Assembly: GCF_016097555.1 (NCBI RefSeq)
Contig: NC_054701.1
Span: 3,865,688 to 3,929,687 of the forward strand
Source of the DNA: Gigantopelta aegis
Taxonomy: Eukaryota; Mollusca; Gastropoda; Neomphalida; Peltospiridae
Direction: 5' to 3'
DNA: 64,000 nucleotides
Below the pieces are notes generated by a model. It was not told where the DNA came from, searched no databases, and was given only the letters and a program-made list of their open reading frames with translations. Positions 47,773-58,819 of this stretch are shown piece by piece; positions within the stretch are counted from its first letter, which is position 1; each line of letters starts with the position of its first letter. The translations under genes and the position numbers were made by a program.

Positions 47773-48894
47773 TTATGCAAGTAATCCCACAATGCAATTT
47801 CTAAAGTTGTTAATGCTGAAACAGATGAACATGATTCTTTCCCCCATGACAACTTTAGTATGTGACAAGTCTCTTTTTAAAATTTTGAAAGTTTTGCCAA
47901 GGCCGACCACACGTTCTATGTGGATTCGCTTTGATGCAATTCTTCTGTCGTGAACTACTTCCACAGGTTCCAGCTGCGATTTCCCTTTTAGCATGGTAGG
48001 TGTATTTACAAAGACATCTTTTGCTGCGAATAAGTCTTGAACCATGATTCCACGATCTGCCATTATACTATCCTTTTTTTTTTAAAACTGATCAGTGTTT
48101 GTACATAATTCACTTCGCTCAATAATTTGACGGTCACTTGCTGCACCTCCATAGCTACTGCTGACATACGAAATTAAACCACGTGGTGTACAACCAATCA
48201 TGGTTTTCAGTGTGTTCTTGTTTTTGTATATAGAAAAGGTTGCACTCTGTGCCTGAACATTGGATGGCTTCTGGATAGGTATTTCTGTGGCATCCAGTAT
48301 CACTCGAGTTGACGGAAACTGTTTCTTAAAATCCTCTGGCATTGTATCCTCTGTAACCTTCTTTGACGGCCATGTTTTAATTTCTTTTAGCTGAAAGTAT
48401 AGAAAGTTCACCCAAGTGTTGACAATCTGGGTAACAACTGACTGGCTTACACCAAACAAAATGGACAGCTCAATATCATCTTTAGCCTCTCTCAATTTCA
48501 TCAGTGTTAAGAAAAGCTGATCTTTTGGTGATAGCATACTGCACTTATAATCCAAGTAGTCAACAACTGGACCAAGAATATTGAAAAATAGCATAAAATG
48601 TTCATAGTTGTCGAAGCTTGTATAATACTGAACAGCCTGTGGATGGAACATGTATTTTTCAATCGAAAAGTTATCGGACATCAAATTACACTGAATGGCA
48701 CTTTCTTCAAAAGTACAAGTTATTTTTTCTCACTTTCCTTGGCTACTTTGGGGGTTCAGTGCTTACAACAATTTCTTCATTGCCAATGTTATTCAAATTA
48801 ATCTCTTGCAGTGCCCTATGGTCAGGGCCACGTGATCTCCTCCTTTTTGCAGAAGGGCTTGCTTCACAGGTGAAACTAAATATTGATGGCACAG
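47773..48894 (-). pseudogene. DDE transposase (ISL2EU/Harbinger-like), copy 2
   Basis: Almost identical protein to copy 1 from MMSDNFSIEKY (48684) through the three catalytic blocks to the end at 47773. Here the T/A run has one T less than copy 1 (T4A10 against T5A10 on the minus strand). The overall frame is therefore kept, but a TAA appears after NTDQF. The two copies thus differ just at the site that decides whether the protein is whole. Sequencing error in the homopolymer, real decay, or slippage are all possible. Confidence 0.75.
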
Positions 48895-49118
48895 CACCCT
48901 GTTTAAGGGTTTTTCTTTCGCCTGTAATTGTAATGGAAAAAAAAGTACATTATTTAATGAATCATATTAAATGTAAATATTAAAGTTAAAACATATTATT
49001 GAATCATATTGTAAGAGTCAAATTTCTGGAGGTAAAATTTACGGTTATATGGGCATGGTTCCGGGTCGTTTCGTCCTTATTCCCGTTCGCCCCGGGTCAT
49101 TTCGCCCCTATGTCGGAT

Positions 49119-49782
49119 CGTTTTGCCTCCCCCCCCACCCCCCACCATGAGTCATTTCGCCCGTATTTGCCCCAATTGTAGTCCACTCACCATAATTATA
49201 GTCCGTTCCAGCCAAAAATAAAAAAGGTATATTTTTTGTAAATTTTCTAAACTTAAAAAACGCAAAGTGCTTTGAAAACAACAAAAATATATTATTTCTA
49301 TGTGCTGTAATAAGAAAAAACAAACAAATTTACACACACACACAAATGTCATTTTAAGTGATGTCAAACAAATTATTTACAAAAAAATATGTCCGGGTAT
49401 GAGCCCATGTTTGGTACATATTATGTTTCTGTTTTATATGTTATGCCACATTAAAAGAACCCATCTACTATCACTCCTATCAGATTATTTTCCAGTTCCA
49501 TCTATAGTGTGTTTTGATGATTTTTATTTATTTTTTAATATAATTTTTTATATACAAATATTGAAAAAACCCCAGTATAAAATGACGAAACTGAAGAAAA
49601 CCCCCCACCTTTTGTCAAATACAACAACAACCAAAAATAAACCAGGTGAATGAAATTTTTGTGTACGAAGCCTAAACGATGGTCCACGAACACCTGTCGT
49701 CAACCTTAGTAACCGGTTTTCCCCATAACGTTAACTGGGCAATAGGCCTAGACAGAAACAAAATTGTACATATTAATATTGA
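49119..49782. other. No gene; CATTTCGCCC repeats at left
   Basis: Degenerate repeats of G[T/C]CATTTCGCCC with C-runs continue to about 49170, then comes AT-rich sequence with an AACAACAACC string. Confidence 0.6.
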
Positions 49783-50690
49783 GATTCTTTTTTTAGGGAG
49801 ATTCCTTGCCTCCACGTCATTTCTCCGTCTGACTGTCGACTTGTTTTTTTTCGTGACTTGTATGACGGCCATTCTGCAGAACGCCACGGCTGTTCGCATT
49901 TAGTCTCTACATGTCCGAACCTGTCCTAGCAGCACTGGAAGATTGACCGCCCCACTCTAAGAAGAAATAGGAAGCGGGGTTGGCCCCTACTACTCTTTTT
50001 CTAGACTTGACCTTGCTTTATAGTGATACCATCTCGTATCCTCCGGAGTCGGGCCCGTCCGCACCACTATACCAACCCATGACGGCTGGACTATACCCTA
50101 GTCTGATACTCTCTCGTTCAGACGGATCCGGCTTCTCAAGATCTGTATTTCAGCACAGCACTACACCTTCAACGTCTATCGACTGTCAATCTAGGGGTTT
50201 TCTTGACGGGATGCAACCCATCCCGTCCCTTTAAGCTGTGCACCCAAACGGCCTTAACGAGGCCACTCGCGTGGACATATCGATCGGACTTTAAACTTTT
50301 AGATCTGCGTTCAAAATTTTATATCGAAATTACTTCTTTTTTTTTAAATATTATTAAATAGTCCGATCCACTCTTCTTTCTCTTATTTAATTTTGGACTG
50401 TCCTTCTAAAATGCTCCAAATTATATAAATTATCGGCCGAGCAGTCAATTCTTTTCATTTTTGGCTTGTAACCTTTTTATTTTTTTTTATTTATTCTATT
50501 AACGTTTTTACTAATTGCTATTTTCAAAATTCTGCCTATTTACAACCCCCTCCCCCCCCCCCCCCCTCCATTCCGAGTCGGGCCACCGATCTTATCGGAG
50601 GTCGGACTCGGGATGGGCGTGTTCGAAACCTTAATGGTATATGGGCACGTTAAACTAGTTATTATCATCATCAATAAATCGTTAACAATT
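49783..50690 (+). mobile_element. Dispersed element family E, plus copy
   Basis: Matches the reverse complement of 58820-59690 over its whole length. Features: GGGAGATTCCTTGCCTCCAC, CCGCCCCACTCTAAGAAG, a conserved stretch that one frame reads as QDLYFSTALHLQRLSTVNL and TGCNPSRPFKLCTQTALTR, then CCTTCTAAAATGCTCCAAAT, CGGCCGAGCAGTCAAT, poly-C (about 50547-50566) and ATATGGGCACGTTAAA. The 3' region resembles 38860-39240. Neither copy has a long open frame. Probably the 3' portion of a retroposon; class unknown. Confidence 0.6.
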
Positions 50691-50753
50691 ATTGTCTGGC
50701 GTTATTTTGATTATTTGGCTATATGGTTTAACATGTCCGCAAGATAAATTCGT

Positions 50754-50869
50754 TGTAGAAGTATCTCTCGGGGTATATGGCTTTTTATGTACCCTCTGTG
50801 TGCTCTGTTAAAGAACACACAGAGGGTACATAAAAAGCCATATACCCCACGTGATGCTTCTACAACTTA
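50754..50869. repeat. Palindrome with 33-bp perfect arms
   Basis: 50770-50802 and 50816-50848 are perfect reverse complements (GGGGTATATGGC..CTCTGTGTG) around 13 nt. Outside them GTAGAAG (50754) pairs with CTTCTAC (to about 50863). Possible fold-back element or cruciform. Confidence 0.92.
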
Positions 50870-50935
50870 TATTAATCTATACCTCACAACGGTGATAAAT
50901 TCTATTAATCTATACCTCGCAACGGTGATAGCATA
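50868..50935. repeat. Short direct repeat
   Basis: ATTAATCTATACCTC[A/G]CAAC followed by GGTGATA occurs twice, 36 bp apart. Confidence 0.85.
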
Positions 50936-51074
50936 TATCTTTATAGTGTTTGTATACAATTATGATGAGATATGTTATAGCAGTGACCGTCGGATGCGTG
51001 AGTTTAGAGGTGTGTAAAGCCGTGTAGAGGACGTCGGCCCACATTGTGCTAGACGGTTGATGAGAACTTAACGT

Positions 51075-51218
51075 CGTAAAGGATGGCAGCTTTAATGTCG
51101 TCGGAGTGAATAACAGCTTTAACGTCGTCAGCGTGGATGACAGCTTTAACGTCGTCGTGGCTGATGACAACCTAATGTCGTCGGAGTGGATGACAGCTTC
51201 AACGTCGTCGGAGTTTCA
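51075..51218. repeat. Minisatellite GTCGTCGGAGTGGATGACAG
   Basis: About five imperfect copies of a roughly 30-bp unit with core GATGACAGCTT[T/C]AACGTCGTC. Immediately right, CAGTGGCGGATCCAG (51225) looks like a hAT-type terminal sequence, but no matching right end was found. Confidence 0.85.
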
Positions 51219-51865
51219 GCGTTCAGTGGCGGATCCAGAAAATCCACTTTGGGGTAATTAGAAAATTTGTTTCTAATTTTCATTATTATTCATACTTACC
51301 TAGTGCTAGCACAACAAATATGCTATTCAACCTGAGTCATACCTACACACTGCAGAATTCTCTCCCTTGCCGGATATGCGCAATGCTATCCTTGCACGGG
51401 CGACCTGTAACTTCATTCTCGGTTCAAAGTCCACCCACCGAGGGAAAGCCTCATAGGGGTGGGTGGGAGGTATAGTTTGTTGTGCTAGCACTAGGTAAGT
51501 ATGAATAATAATGAAAATTAGAAACAAATTTTCTAATAGTCTTATTCAACTTACTGTGCTAGCACAACAAATATGCTATAACGGACGTGCAATGACACCG
51601 TTAGAGCACGTGAATTCAACATTAATGGGAGGAGGTAAGAAAATAGAGGACTTACCCGTACCAAAAAGCTCCTTTGAAGTAATGACATGGAGATAGGACG
51701 AACCACGACATACGGTAACAAGGAGTCAAAAAACTTTTGGGAATAAAAAGGGGCTTCCCAAAAGAAAAACTCATCCCCATGAAAAGGAGGAAAAACATCT
51801 CCCCAGGGAGAGGAAACGGTAGACAACACTACAAAAAACCCCATCCCTCAGAAAAGAGTGGAGTG

Positions 51866-52960
51866 TTAAACATGTCCGAAGTGTGAAACGATGGCAGTCG
51901 GACGGAAAAGAGGTCGACCCCTTTCCGTTGCCCTGCGCACAGACACGACGTGTTGAGCCGCAATGACTGTCTGGATCCTACGCGTACCGTCAGGACCAAC
52001 CGCCATATCCCGGAAATAGAAACGGTCAAAAGTGTGCCGTCCTTTCCAAACCCCTGCATTCATGACCTTTATAATACTTAAAGAGTCATGAAAATTCAGG
52101 GAAGCAGAAATGGCTCGGATCTCATGTGGTTTAACAGAGAAATTCCGTAACACATGATCACCCGCCATCTCATATGCTAGCTTGATGGTAGCTGCTATCC
52201 ATCGAGACAAAGCATTTTTTGTGACATCACCCGGCCTAATGGTATAAGAAATAAACAATCTCTTTTTACCCTGCCGCCGGTTTTTCGTACGCTGCAAATA
52301 ATACTTCAATGCTCTCACCGGGCAAAGAAGTCTATCCGAGTTATCAGATGACAGTGTACGAGATAAACTGTGAATGACAGTAGGTGGAAACTCTTCCCCT
52401 GGAGACTGGTTTTTAGCAACAAAGATAGGGTCGGTACGTAAAGTGACAGACCCGTCCGAATTGTAATCAACCAAGTCATGCAAAAAAGCATGTATCTCAC
52501 TGATCCGACGACAAGCTGCCAGTGAAACCAGAAACAGAGTCTTCCACGTCAAGGCACGAAGACTAGCAAACCTCAACGGCTCATAAGGCGCACCCTTAAG
52601 AGCATGCAACACCAGAAAGACATTCCATTTCGGAATAATGGAAGGTCGTTCAACCGTGGATTTGTAATGATTTAAGTAAATCATGCAACACCAAGTTGGT
52701 AGAAAAGTCACGACATCCACACTGTTTAAGAGTAGTGAAAATCGCAGCTCTGTGACTTTTCACTGTCATGACTTTAAGTTTCCTTTCTTGGACCAACGCC
52801 AGAAAGTACTCCGCTAAATCGTTGACAGTAGGCGATAAGGGATCGAAATCCCGTGCGTTCGCCCAACGAACCCACATACGCCAGTGACACTGATAAACCG
52901 ACTCGGTAGATTTGCGCTTTGCTGAAGAGACGAGATGCGCAATTCTTGTCGAAAAACCTC
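51866..52960 (-). mobile_element. DIRS-like element: tyrosine recombinase
   Basis: Third coding part. An N-terminal SAM-like domain (VYQCHWRMWVRWANA, TVNDLAEYFLAL) precedes the catalytic domain with SLAACRRISEIHAF (catalytic Arg), the H-x-x-R-type VKPHEIRAISAS, VWKGRHTFDRFYFRDMA with the later His/Trp position and the probable Tyr nucleophile. It substitutes for integrase in DIRS elements. Confidence 0.8.
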
Positions 52961-54903
52961 TGCGTCGCAAGGAAGCCCTGATAACCTCCACGCGTGAAAC
53001 CGGAAGACCTCCGGCTTCGGATGCCACACCGTCTGACTCAGTCGCTGGCTGAGTAGATCGGACAACACTGGTAATCGGAACGGGACTGCCACTAACAGTG
53101 ACAGGAGCTGTGGAAACCAGGGCTGCGCCACCCACAGAGGAGCTATCAACGTCACGTGACAAGGTTCCTGGACCACTTTGGTCAACACCTTGCCGAGTAA
53201 GACAGGAGGAGGGAAGGCATAAAAATCCAGTCCCGTCCAATCCATACTTAACGCGTCGTACTCCAACGCCAATGTGTCCGGTACCGGGGACACGAACACC
53301 GGCAATTGGTTGTTCAACCGTGTGGCAAACATGTCCACCTGTGGACTGCCCCACACCCGAAGAACCGCTGCGACCACCCCTTTGTTCAACATCCACTCCG
53401 TCTGAACAGGGGTATGTCGACTGAGGGCATCTGCTAACACATTCACCGATGAAGGAATGTGTTTCGCCCACAGAGTGGTCCCTAGTTGGTCGCAGAATTC
53501 CAAAATCGCAAGAGCTTTGCGACCCAAAGTCTCCGATTTGGTTCCACCCCAACGATTGAGATATGCCACTACCGACGTATTGTCGCATCTCAACAGAATT
53601 CGACGGTGTCGAAGAACACACCGGAAATGAAGACAGGCACGATGCACTGCCTCCATCTCCAAACAGTTGATATGAAGCTTCCTCTCGGAGAGATTCCATA
53701 CCCCTGAAATGTGTTGATCCAACAGATGCGCCCCGTACCCGTGCAGCGACGCATCCGTGAACAGGATCAGATCCGGAGCAGGGGGGTGCAACGGAACCGA
53801 TAGGGACATGCACTTGTCCGACAGGCACTCCTGTATCGGATGAGTGAACCATGGGCCCAGAGGCACTATCGTGTCCCAATTGTGACCGTCCCACCGTGGG
53901 GACAAATGCCACTGGAGTGGTCGTTTGAATCGTCTGAACCGCACGATCAATGAGGCCAGAGATTCGAGGTGGCCCAACACCACGTGGAGAGATCGTACCG
54001 TAGTACTTTGCTCCCCCATCAAACGTCGCGCCGACGTTTGGAAATTGTGGATACGCGCATCGGTGGGACGAACCGACGCTACCACAAGATCGAAGACCAC
54101 TCCGAGATATGTGAAAATCTGAGCCGGCGTTAACTCCGATTTCACCCAATTGGGAATAATAAACCCAATTGGAGGATCGTGTCCAAAACCAACCCGACAT
54201 TGGTCTGACACTCCTGTTGCGACGAAGCTGGGATCAACCAATCGTCCAGATAGGTATGCATTCGAACCCCTAACAAATGAACATGACCTACCACCGCTTT
54301 TACCACACGTGTAAAAGCATGGGGACTCGTCGCCAAACCGAACGGGAGCACACGAAACTCGTACGCTTTCCCGTCGAACAGGAAGCGCAGAAACTTCCAA
54401 AACGCCTTGTGCACCGGGACATGGAGGTATGCGTCTTTCAGATCGATCGACACAGCCCACTCCCCAATTTGAAGCAGGTTCCGGACCGAATGAACCGTTT
54501 CCATTTTCATGGAAGGAACATCGACGTAGACGTTCAGTGGCTTCAAATTTAGGATTGGTCTCCATTCCCCATTTTTCTTCCGGGCGAAGAAAAGATGAGA
54601 ATAAAATCCCGGAGTGTCCAGACTGACTCTCTGGATGGCCCCTTTGTCGAGAAACTCGGAATCATACTCTCCACTAAAACGCGCCGATCCGCGGACGGTA
54701 ACGGCGGCATTCTCGGAGTGGAAGTAAGAGGGGGGCTCGAAGAAAAGGGTATTTTGTAACCGTGTCGAACGACCGACAGAACCCAGGGGTCGAGACCAGG
54801 CAGCTTGCACCAATTTCGAAGGAAATGGCGGAGCCTGCCCCCCACGGGTATGGTTGCTAACGGTACCTCCGAAAGCAACTGCCGATCGTTCACGTACCCT
54901 CAC
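52814..54903 (-). mobile_element. DIRS-like element: reverse transcriptase and RNase H
   Basis: Second coding part. RT blocks include NLKPLNVYV, SIDLKDAYLHVPV, LPFGLATSPHAFTRV and the active-site YLDDW. RNase H shows LFTDASLHGYGAHL, HINCLEMEAV, LLRCDNTSVVAYLN and VLADALSRH. A segment resembling QVDMFATRLNNQLPVFVSP follows, as in other DIRS polymerases. The order RT then RNase H, without integrase, is diagnostic for the group. Confidence 0.85.
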
Positions 54904-57234
54904 CCCAACCGCTTACCACCCGTAGGCGCAACGCCTTTGGTGGACTGAGAACGGAACGCAGTACGACGTTTGCGTCCTCGCTTAGCGGAAGACGGGTTGT
55001 TACCTGGTTGCCTCCTAGTGTCAGGAACCCTAGGGATCTGAGCCGACTGTAAAAAAGCAGCCTTTTTTACAGGAGGAGGCTTGAACCCCGAAAACGTGGA
55101 CCGACGTTTACCAGAGGTTGAGGGTCGAGTGTTCGGGACTGGTCGCGACAAATCCTTGTCTAGGACAATATTAAAATCGGGACCGAAAAGTAAATTTTCC
55201 CGTACCGAACGTGTACGAAAAAACGTCTTCGCAACGTTTGACGCACTCAAACCCGCCAGGTAATGGTCACGCCGTAACAAAAGACTGTTCGCAAACAATC
55301 GGCCAGATAACTGAGCGATATGCTTAGAGGCTTTTGACGCAGCCTCCAAACAGCCTTTCGCCATCGCGGGAAGGCTCTCGACAGCCTTATCCAAGCCAAA
55401 TAGGAACGTACCTAAATGGTTATTAACCTGGAACATCGACTTAGCCAGCCGTTCGAACGATTCCAGATCCGCGATTGGCAATGACACATGCGGCGATGGG
55501 GAACAAGCGGCTCGGACACTAGCGGGAACGACCGCCGGATGTTCGAGAAAATCCGCCCCCAACGTCTCATAGGAGTCGGCACGAAAAATGCGCGCTCCCG
55601 TTAGGATTTTCCCCGTAGGCAGTGCCGTTGGGTACTCATCAACACCCACTCCCAGGATACGATCACTGCCAGTGATCAACACATCAATGTCACAAAGTGA
55701 ACTGTGCGCCTCCTGTGCAAGTGGTAAACCCGACTCCTCACGAGGAGTGACCAAATTCAAAGAACGGTTCCCGAAGGAGACACCCTTGAATGTAGGCTGG
55801 GCCTCAACCTGAGGTATAGCGTCCCCGCATACCTGTCGGACCTGGTCCCTGACAAAAGCCAGAACCGCCGGATAATCGCACTCCTCCTCTACCTCCGAAC
55901 CGAAGTGAGAGAGAGCTGGGTCAGCGACAGAATCCGGTCCAACCGACGCTTCCTCTGAAGCCAGGTCACTGTCCACTGGATCCCGAAGATCGATATGGAC
56001 TCCTCCCCCTAATCGAGACGCCCCTGGGGCAGCGTCTCCCGAGACGGAAACAATAGGAACCGAACGACAATCCCTAACTGCATCGTCAAACTGCTGTCGA
56101 GACGCAGTTTCTGCTGGTTTTGGCGGAAAACCAGGGGGGGGGGGGGGAATGGGAGCCGCACCCGTCGGTCCCGTCTGCGAAAGCAATGATCCCAACTGAG
56201 GCGAAGCGTTCAAAAATTCCACAAAACTCCGAAACAAACGTTTCCTGAAAACCTAACGGTCGTTCCTGCACCAAGTGCGGAACGGTCGGAGTTTGCGGCC
56301 ACAGAGTACCCCCAACCGAGGGGTATCTGCGCGAACCTCGTCCTCTATCGAGTAAAGTCGAAGAGGTAGGGACCAAAGACGGTGCAAACTGTGAGGAGAT
56401 GTCCGTTGCTACCGAAGTCACCGGACCCTTGGGGTAAACATATGCAAACGGAGGACCCAAACGGGATGAGTCCTCCACCCAACGGTAAACATCGGTCGGG
56501 ATGCCATCAGAGACGGATCCCGGCATCGGAACAACTGGCTCAGTTCGAAGCAAACTGGCAGAACTCTCCTCGGGCCTTGAGAATGCTGAGGTGCCGAAGC
56601 GACTGTCAGCAATCGAAGGCAAAGTCGGGGCCACCTGCTCTGCGGACGAAGCAGTGGACCTATGCACAACGGAGTGCATGTGCTCGGTAACCGATGAAGT
56701 CGTCAAAACCGGTGCCGCGACGACTCCACCCTGCCCCCCTTCTGTTTGTAAAGGTAACCGTAACGACGATGGCGACGCCCGCGACGAAGCCACACAAACA
56801 GAGGAAGGCGCCGTCACTAACGAAGACGGCTCACGTACCACGGTCACAATAGGAGCCCGGGGGGGCACTCCCGAAGTATCTGTAACTGTACTCGTAACAC
56901 GGACCGAAGAAGAAACACCCTTGTGTTTCCCCCCTTTCCGGACACTTTTCGAAGTGTCTACAGACTTATGGGACCTACCCACTAAGTCCGACTTGCCGAC
57001 TACTGCCGAAGCAGACGACAAGATTTTGCTGGTACCCGAAACCTGAGTCTGCGAACCGAACCGACCCCACTGGTCAGGAGACCACGTGGCGCAGATCTCA
57101 CACTGACGGTCTTGAGAACAAGACCGACAGTCCGGACACAACACGTGTGTGTCTTTACGTCGTAAAAGAAATGGACAACCATCTCGCGCACAAACTTTCC
57201 GTGCGCTAGCTGTCAACGAACTCGCGTCGGACAT
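54900..57234 (-). mobile_element. DIRS-like element: Gag-like ORF region
   Basis: First coding part of the DIRS-like element. The N-terminus has Cys-rich pairs (CARDGCPF, LCPDCRSC, CEIC) that may bind zinc, then Ser/Val/Pro-rich disordered sequence, then a helical half with SFERLAKSMFQVNNHLGTFL and a basic end. DIRS ORF1 products are thought to serve as nucleocapsid-like proteins. Confidence 0.65.
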
Positions 57235-57499
57235 GGTAAATTCAACACAGAATTCCCAACTACCAACCGTATGTCAAGTTCAACCAAAAAAACAAACACA
57301 AAATTACAAGTAAAGAAAACTTTTTGCCAAAGCTTAACAGGTGTTAACAGGTGGACTGCAGAATTGAGAATGAAGTTACAGGTAGCCCGTGCAAGGATAG
57401 CATTGCGCATATCCGGCAAGGGAGAGAATTCTGCAGTGTGTAGGTATGACTCAGGTTGAATAGCATATTTGTTGTGCTAGCACAGTAAGTTGAATAAGA

Positions 57500-57990
57500 C
57501 TACAAGCTCAAATGCACTTTTAAAAAACTCGTCTGTGTTCGCTATGAACGGAGATCGTCAAAAGTATACGCTCGATTTGTCGCCTGTGCCGCCATAGCTC
57601 GGCAAAGCACAAACGACAGCCTGTTGTCAGTTTCAGTTAACACGTGCATTTGCCGATTTCAAATTGTAGGGTTTGTCTCAAAATATTAAAAGAGAAATCT
57701 TGCGCTGTACGAAGAACGTTCGGTCTCTTTCGTTAAAACCAGTTTGATCTTGACAACGTATTATCGACAATCGTACCTTCCTATTTCAGAATTAATATTT
57801 TATAAAGTGTTAGTAGAACTTTCAAAGTTTAGTTTGTATACTAGTAACACATTAATCATGTATATATTTTTTAAAATAAAATATACTAAAGTAGACAATG
57901 AACGTTTTGACTTCTTAATTTTACGTGTTAAAATCGACAAATTCAAATAAATATTCTTTCGTTTGGAAAGGGTAAAGTTTGGGGGGGGGG
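57500..57990. other. No gene seen
   Basis: AT-rich right flank of the DIRS-like element, with a poly-G run at about 57980-57990. Confidence 0.6.
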
Positions 57991-57992
57991 GG

Positions 57993-58440
57993 TGTTTAAC
58001 GACATCAAAGTTAGAGCATATTGATTTAATAATCATCCGACGCCATACAACCGTAAATAAAATGTGTTGAGTGCGTCGTTAAATAAAACATATCCTATCC
58101 TTCCTTCCATCTGCTGTTGGATGTCTAACGTGGTAATTTTGACATATAATCTTAGAGGAATCGGGTGCATGTGCAGGGGGAGGGTATTGGAGGTCGAAAC
58201 CCTTACTTACCCAAGCTTAAAAAAAAATTAAGTGTATTTTCTGGAGGAGCATGGCCCTATATAAACTTCGCTAAACACAGTCTATAACCCCAACCCCGCT
58301 GAAATCCATGCACACGCGCCTTGGAAACCCGCTACATTTTTTTTTTTAGCAAGGGATCGTTTATATGTACCATCCCACAGACAGGATATCACATACCATG
58401 GTCTTTTATATACCCGCCGATGGGAATCGATCCTAAAAAT
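57993..58440 (-). mobile_element. Rearranged SINE family A pieces
   Basis: GTTTAACGACATC..AATAATCATC is the reversed 3' end of the family A SINE. It is followed in forward sense by another SINE-type tail (CATACAACCGTAAATAAAAT, GTGCGTCGTTAAATAAAACA). The reversed body then resumes after an interruption (GAAACCCGCTACATTTTT, AAGGGATCGTTTATATGTAC, GATGGGAATCGATCCTAA). At least two SINE copies are nested or recombined here. Confidence 0.65.
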
Positions 58441-58819
58441 AACATATAGTCTTGGAAAATGTTACGTAAATCGAACACAGTACCCTCTTCCTCTACCGTT
58501 ACTAATTAGTAACATCCCCTTACATGTAACGCGGATACCAACAGCTGGCCACTGTCAAAATTTCAAGGCAAATTCCCCACCCACCGACCTCCGGAAAGGC
58601 GTTGTGCCATACCTCTATGGATATAAATATGTTTTGGAGATATGAGACGACCCCTCAATCAAGACAGTTAAATTTGTTCAAAAATTGCGAAATCTCACGT
58701 GATCTCTTGTTGGGAAATTCCACACTTGTGATAAGCCAATGAAAACCGAGATCGGTAGGAGCCCGTCAAAAGTGTCCCACTTTCGAAATACTGGCGTGCG
58801 AATGCGAGTGCGAATAATT
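58441..58819. other. No gene seen
   Basis: Mixed sequence without recognised coding or repeat content. Confidence 0.5.

Larger units (their letters stand above)
47218..49118. repeat. 1.9-kb duplicated block, copy 2
   Basis: Second copy of 44270-46159, in the same orientation, offset 2948 bp. Its left edge again begins exactly with GGGTGTACACTACC, here preceded by TA. Confidence 0.97.
51257..57499 (-). mobile_element. DIRS-like tyrosine-recombinase retrotransposon, largely whole
   Basis: A minus-strand element with, in reading order from the right, a Gag-like ORF, reverse transcriptase with RNase H, and a tyrosine recombinase. The terminal repeats are inverted, not direct: GTCTTATTCAACTTACTGTG at the left (51539 on) is the inverse of the right end (to 57499). 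The piece at 51304-51425 is an inverted match of 57368-57477, as expected for the internal complementary region. Arms of 63 bp at 51257-51319 and 51476-51538 frame it. Long frames and low decay suggest a young copy; the coding part shows at most a few breaks. DIRS elements replicate through a circular DNA that the recombinase integrates. The exact left end is uncertain. Confidence 0.85.

Noticed and set aside
51222-51250. hAT transposon end CAGTGGCGGATCCAG
   Set aside because: Only one possible terminus was seen, with no partner end or 8-bp duplication, so it was not called as an element.
53098-56690. Plus-strand frames inside the DIRS-like element
   Set aside because: Antisense shadows of the GC-rich minus-strand coding parts; no motifs on the plus strand.
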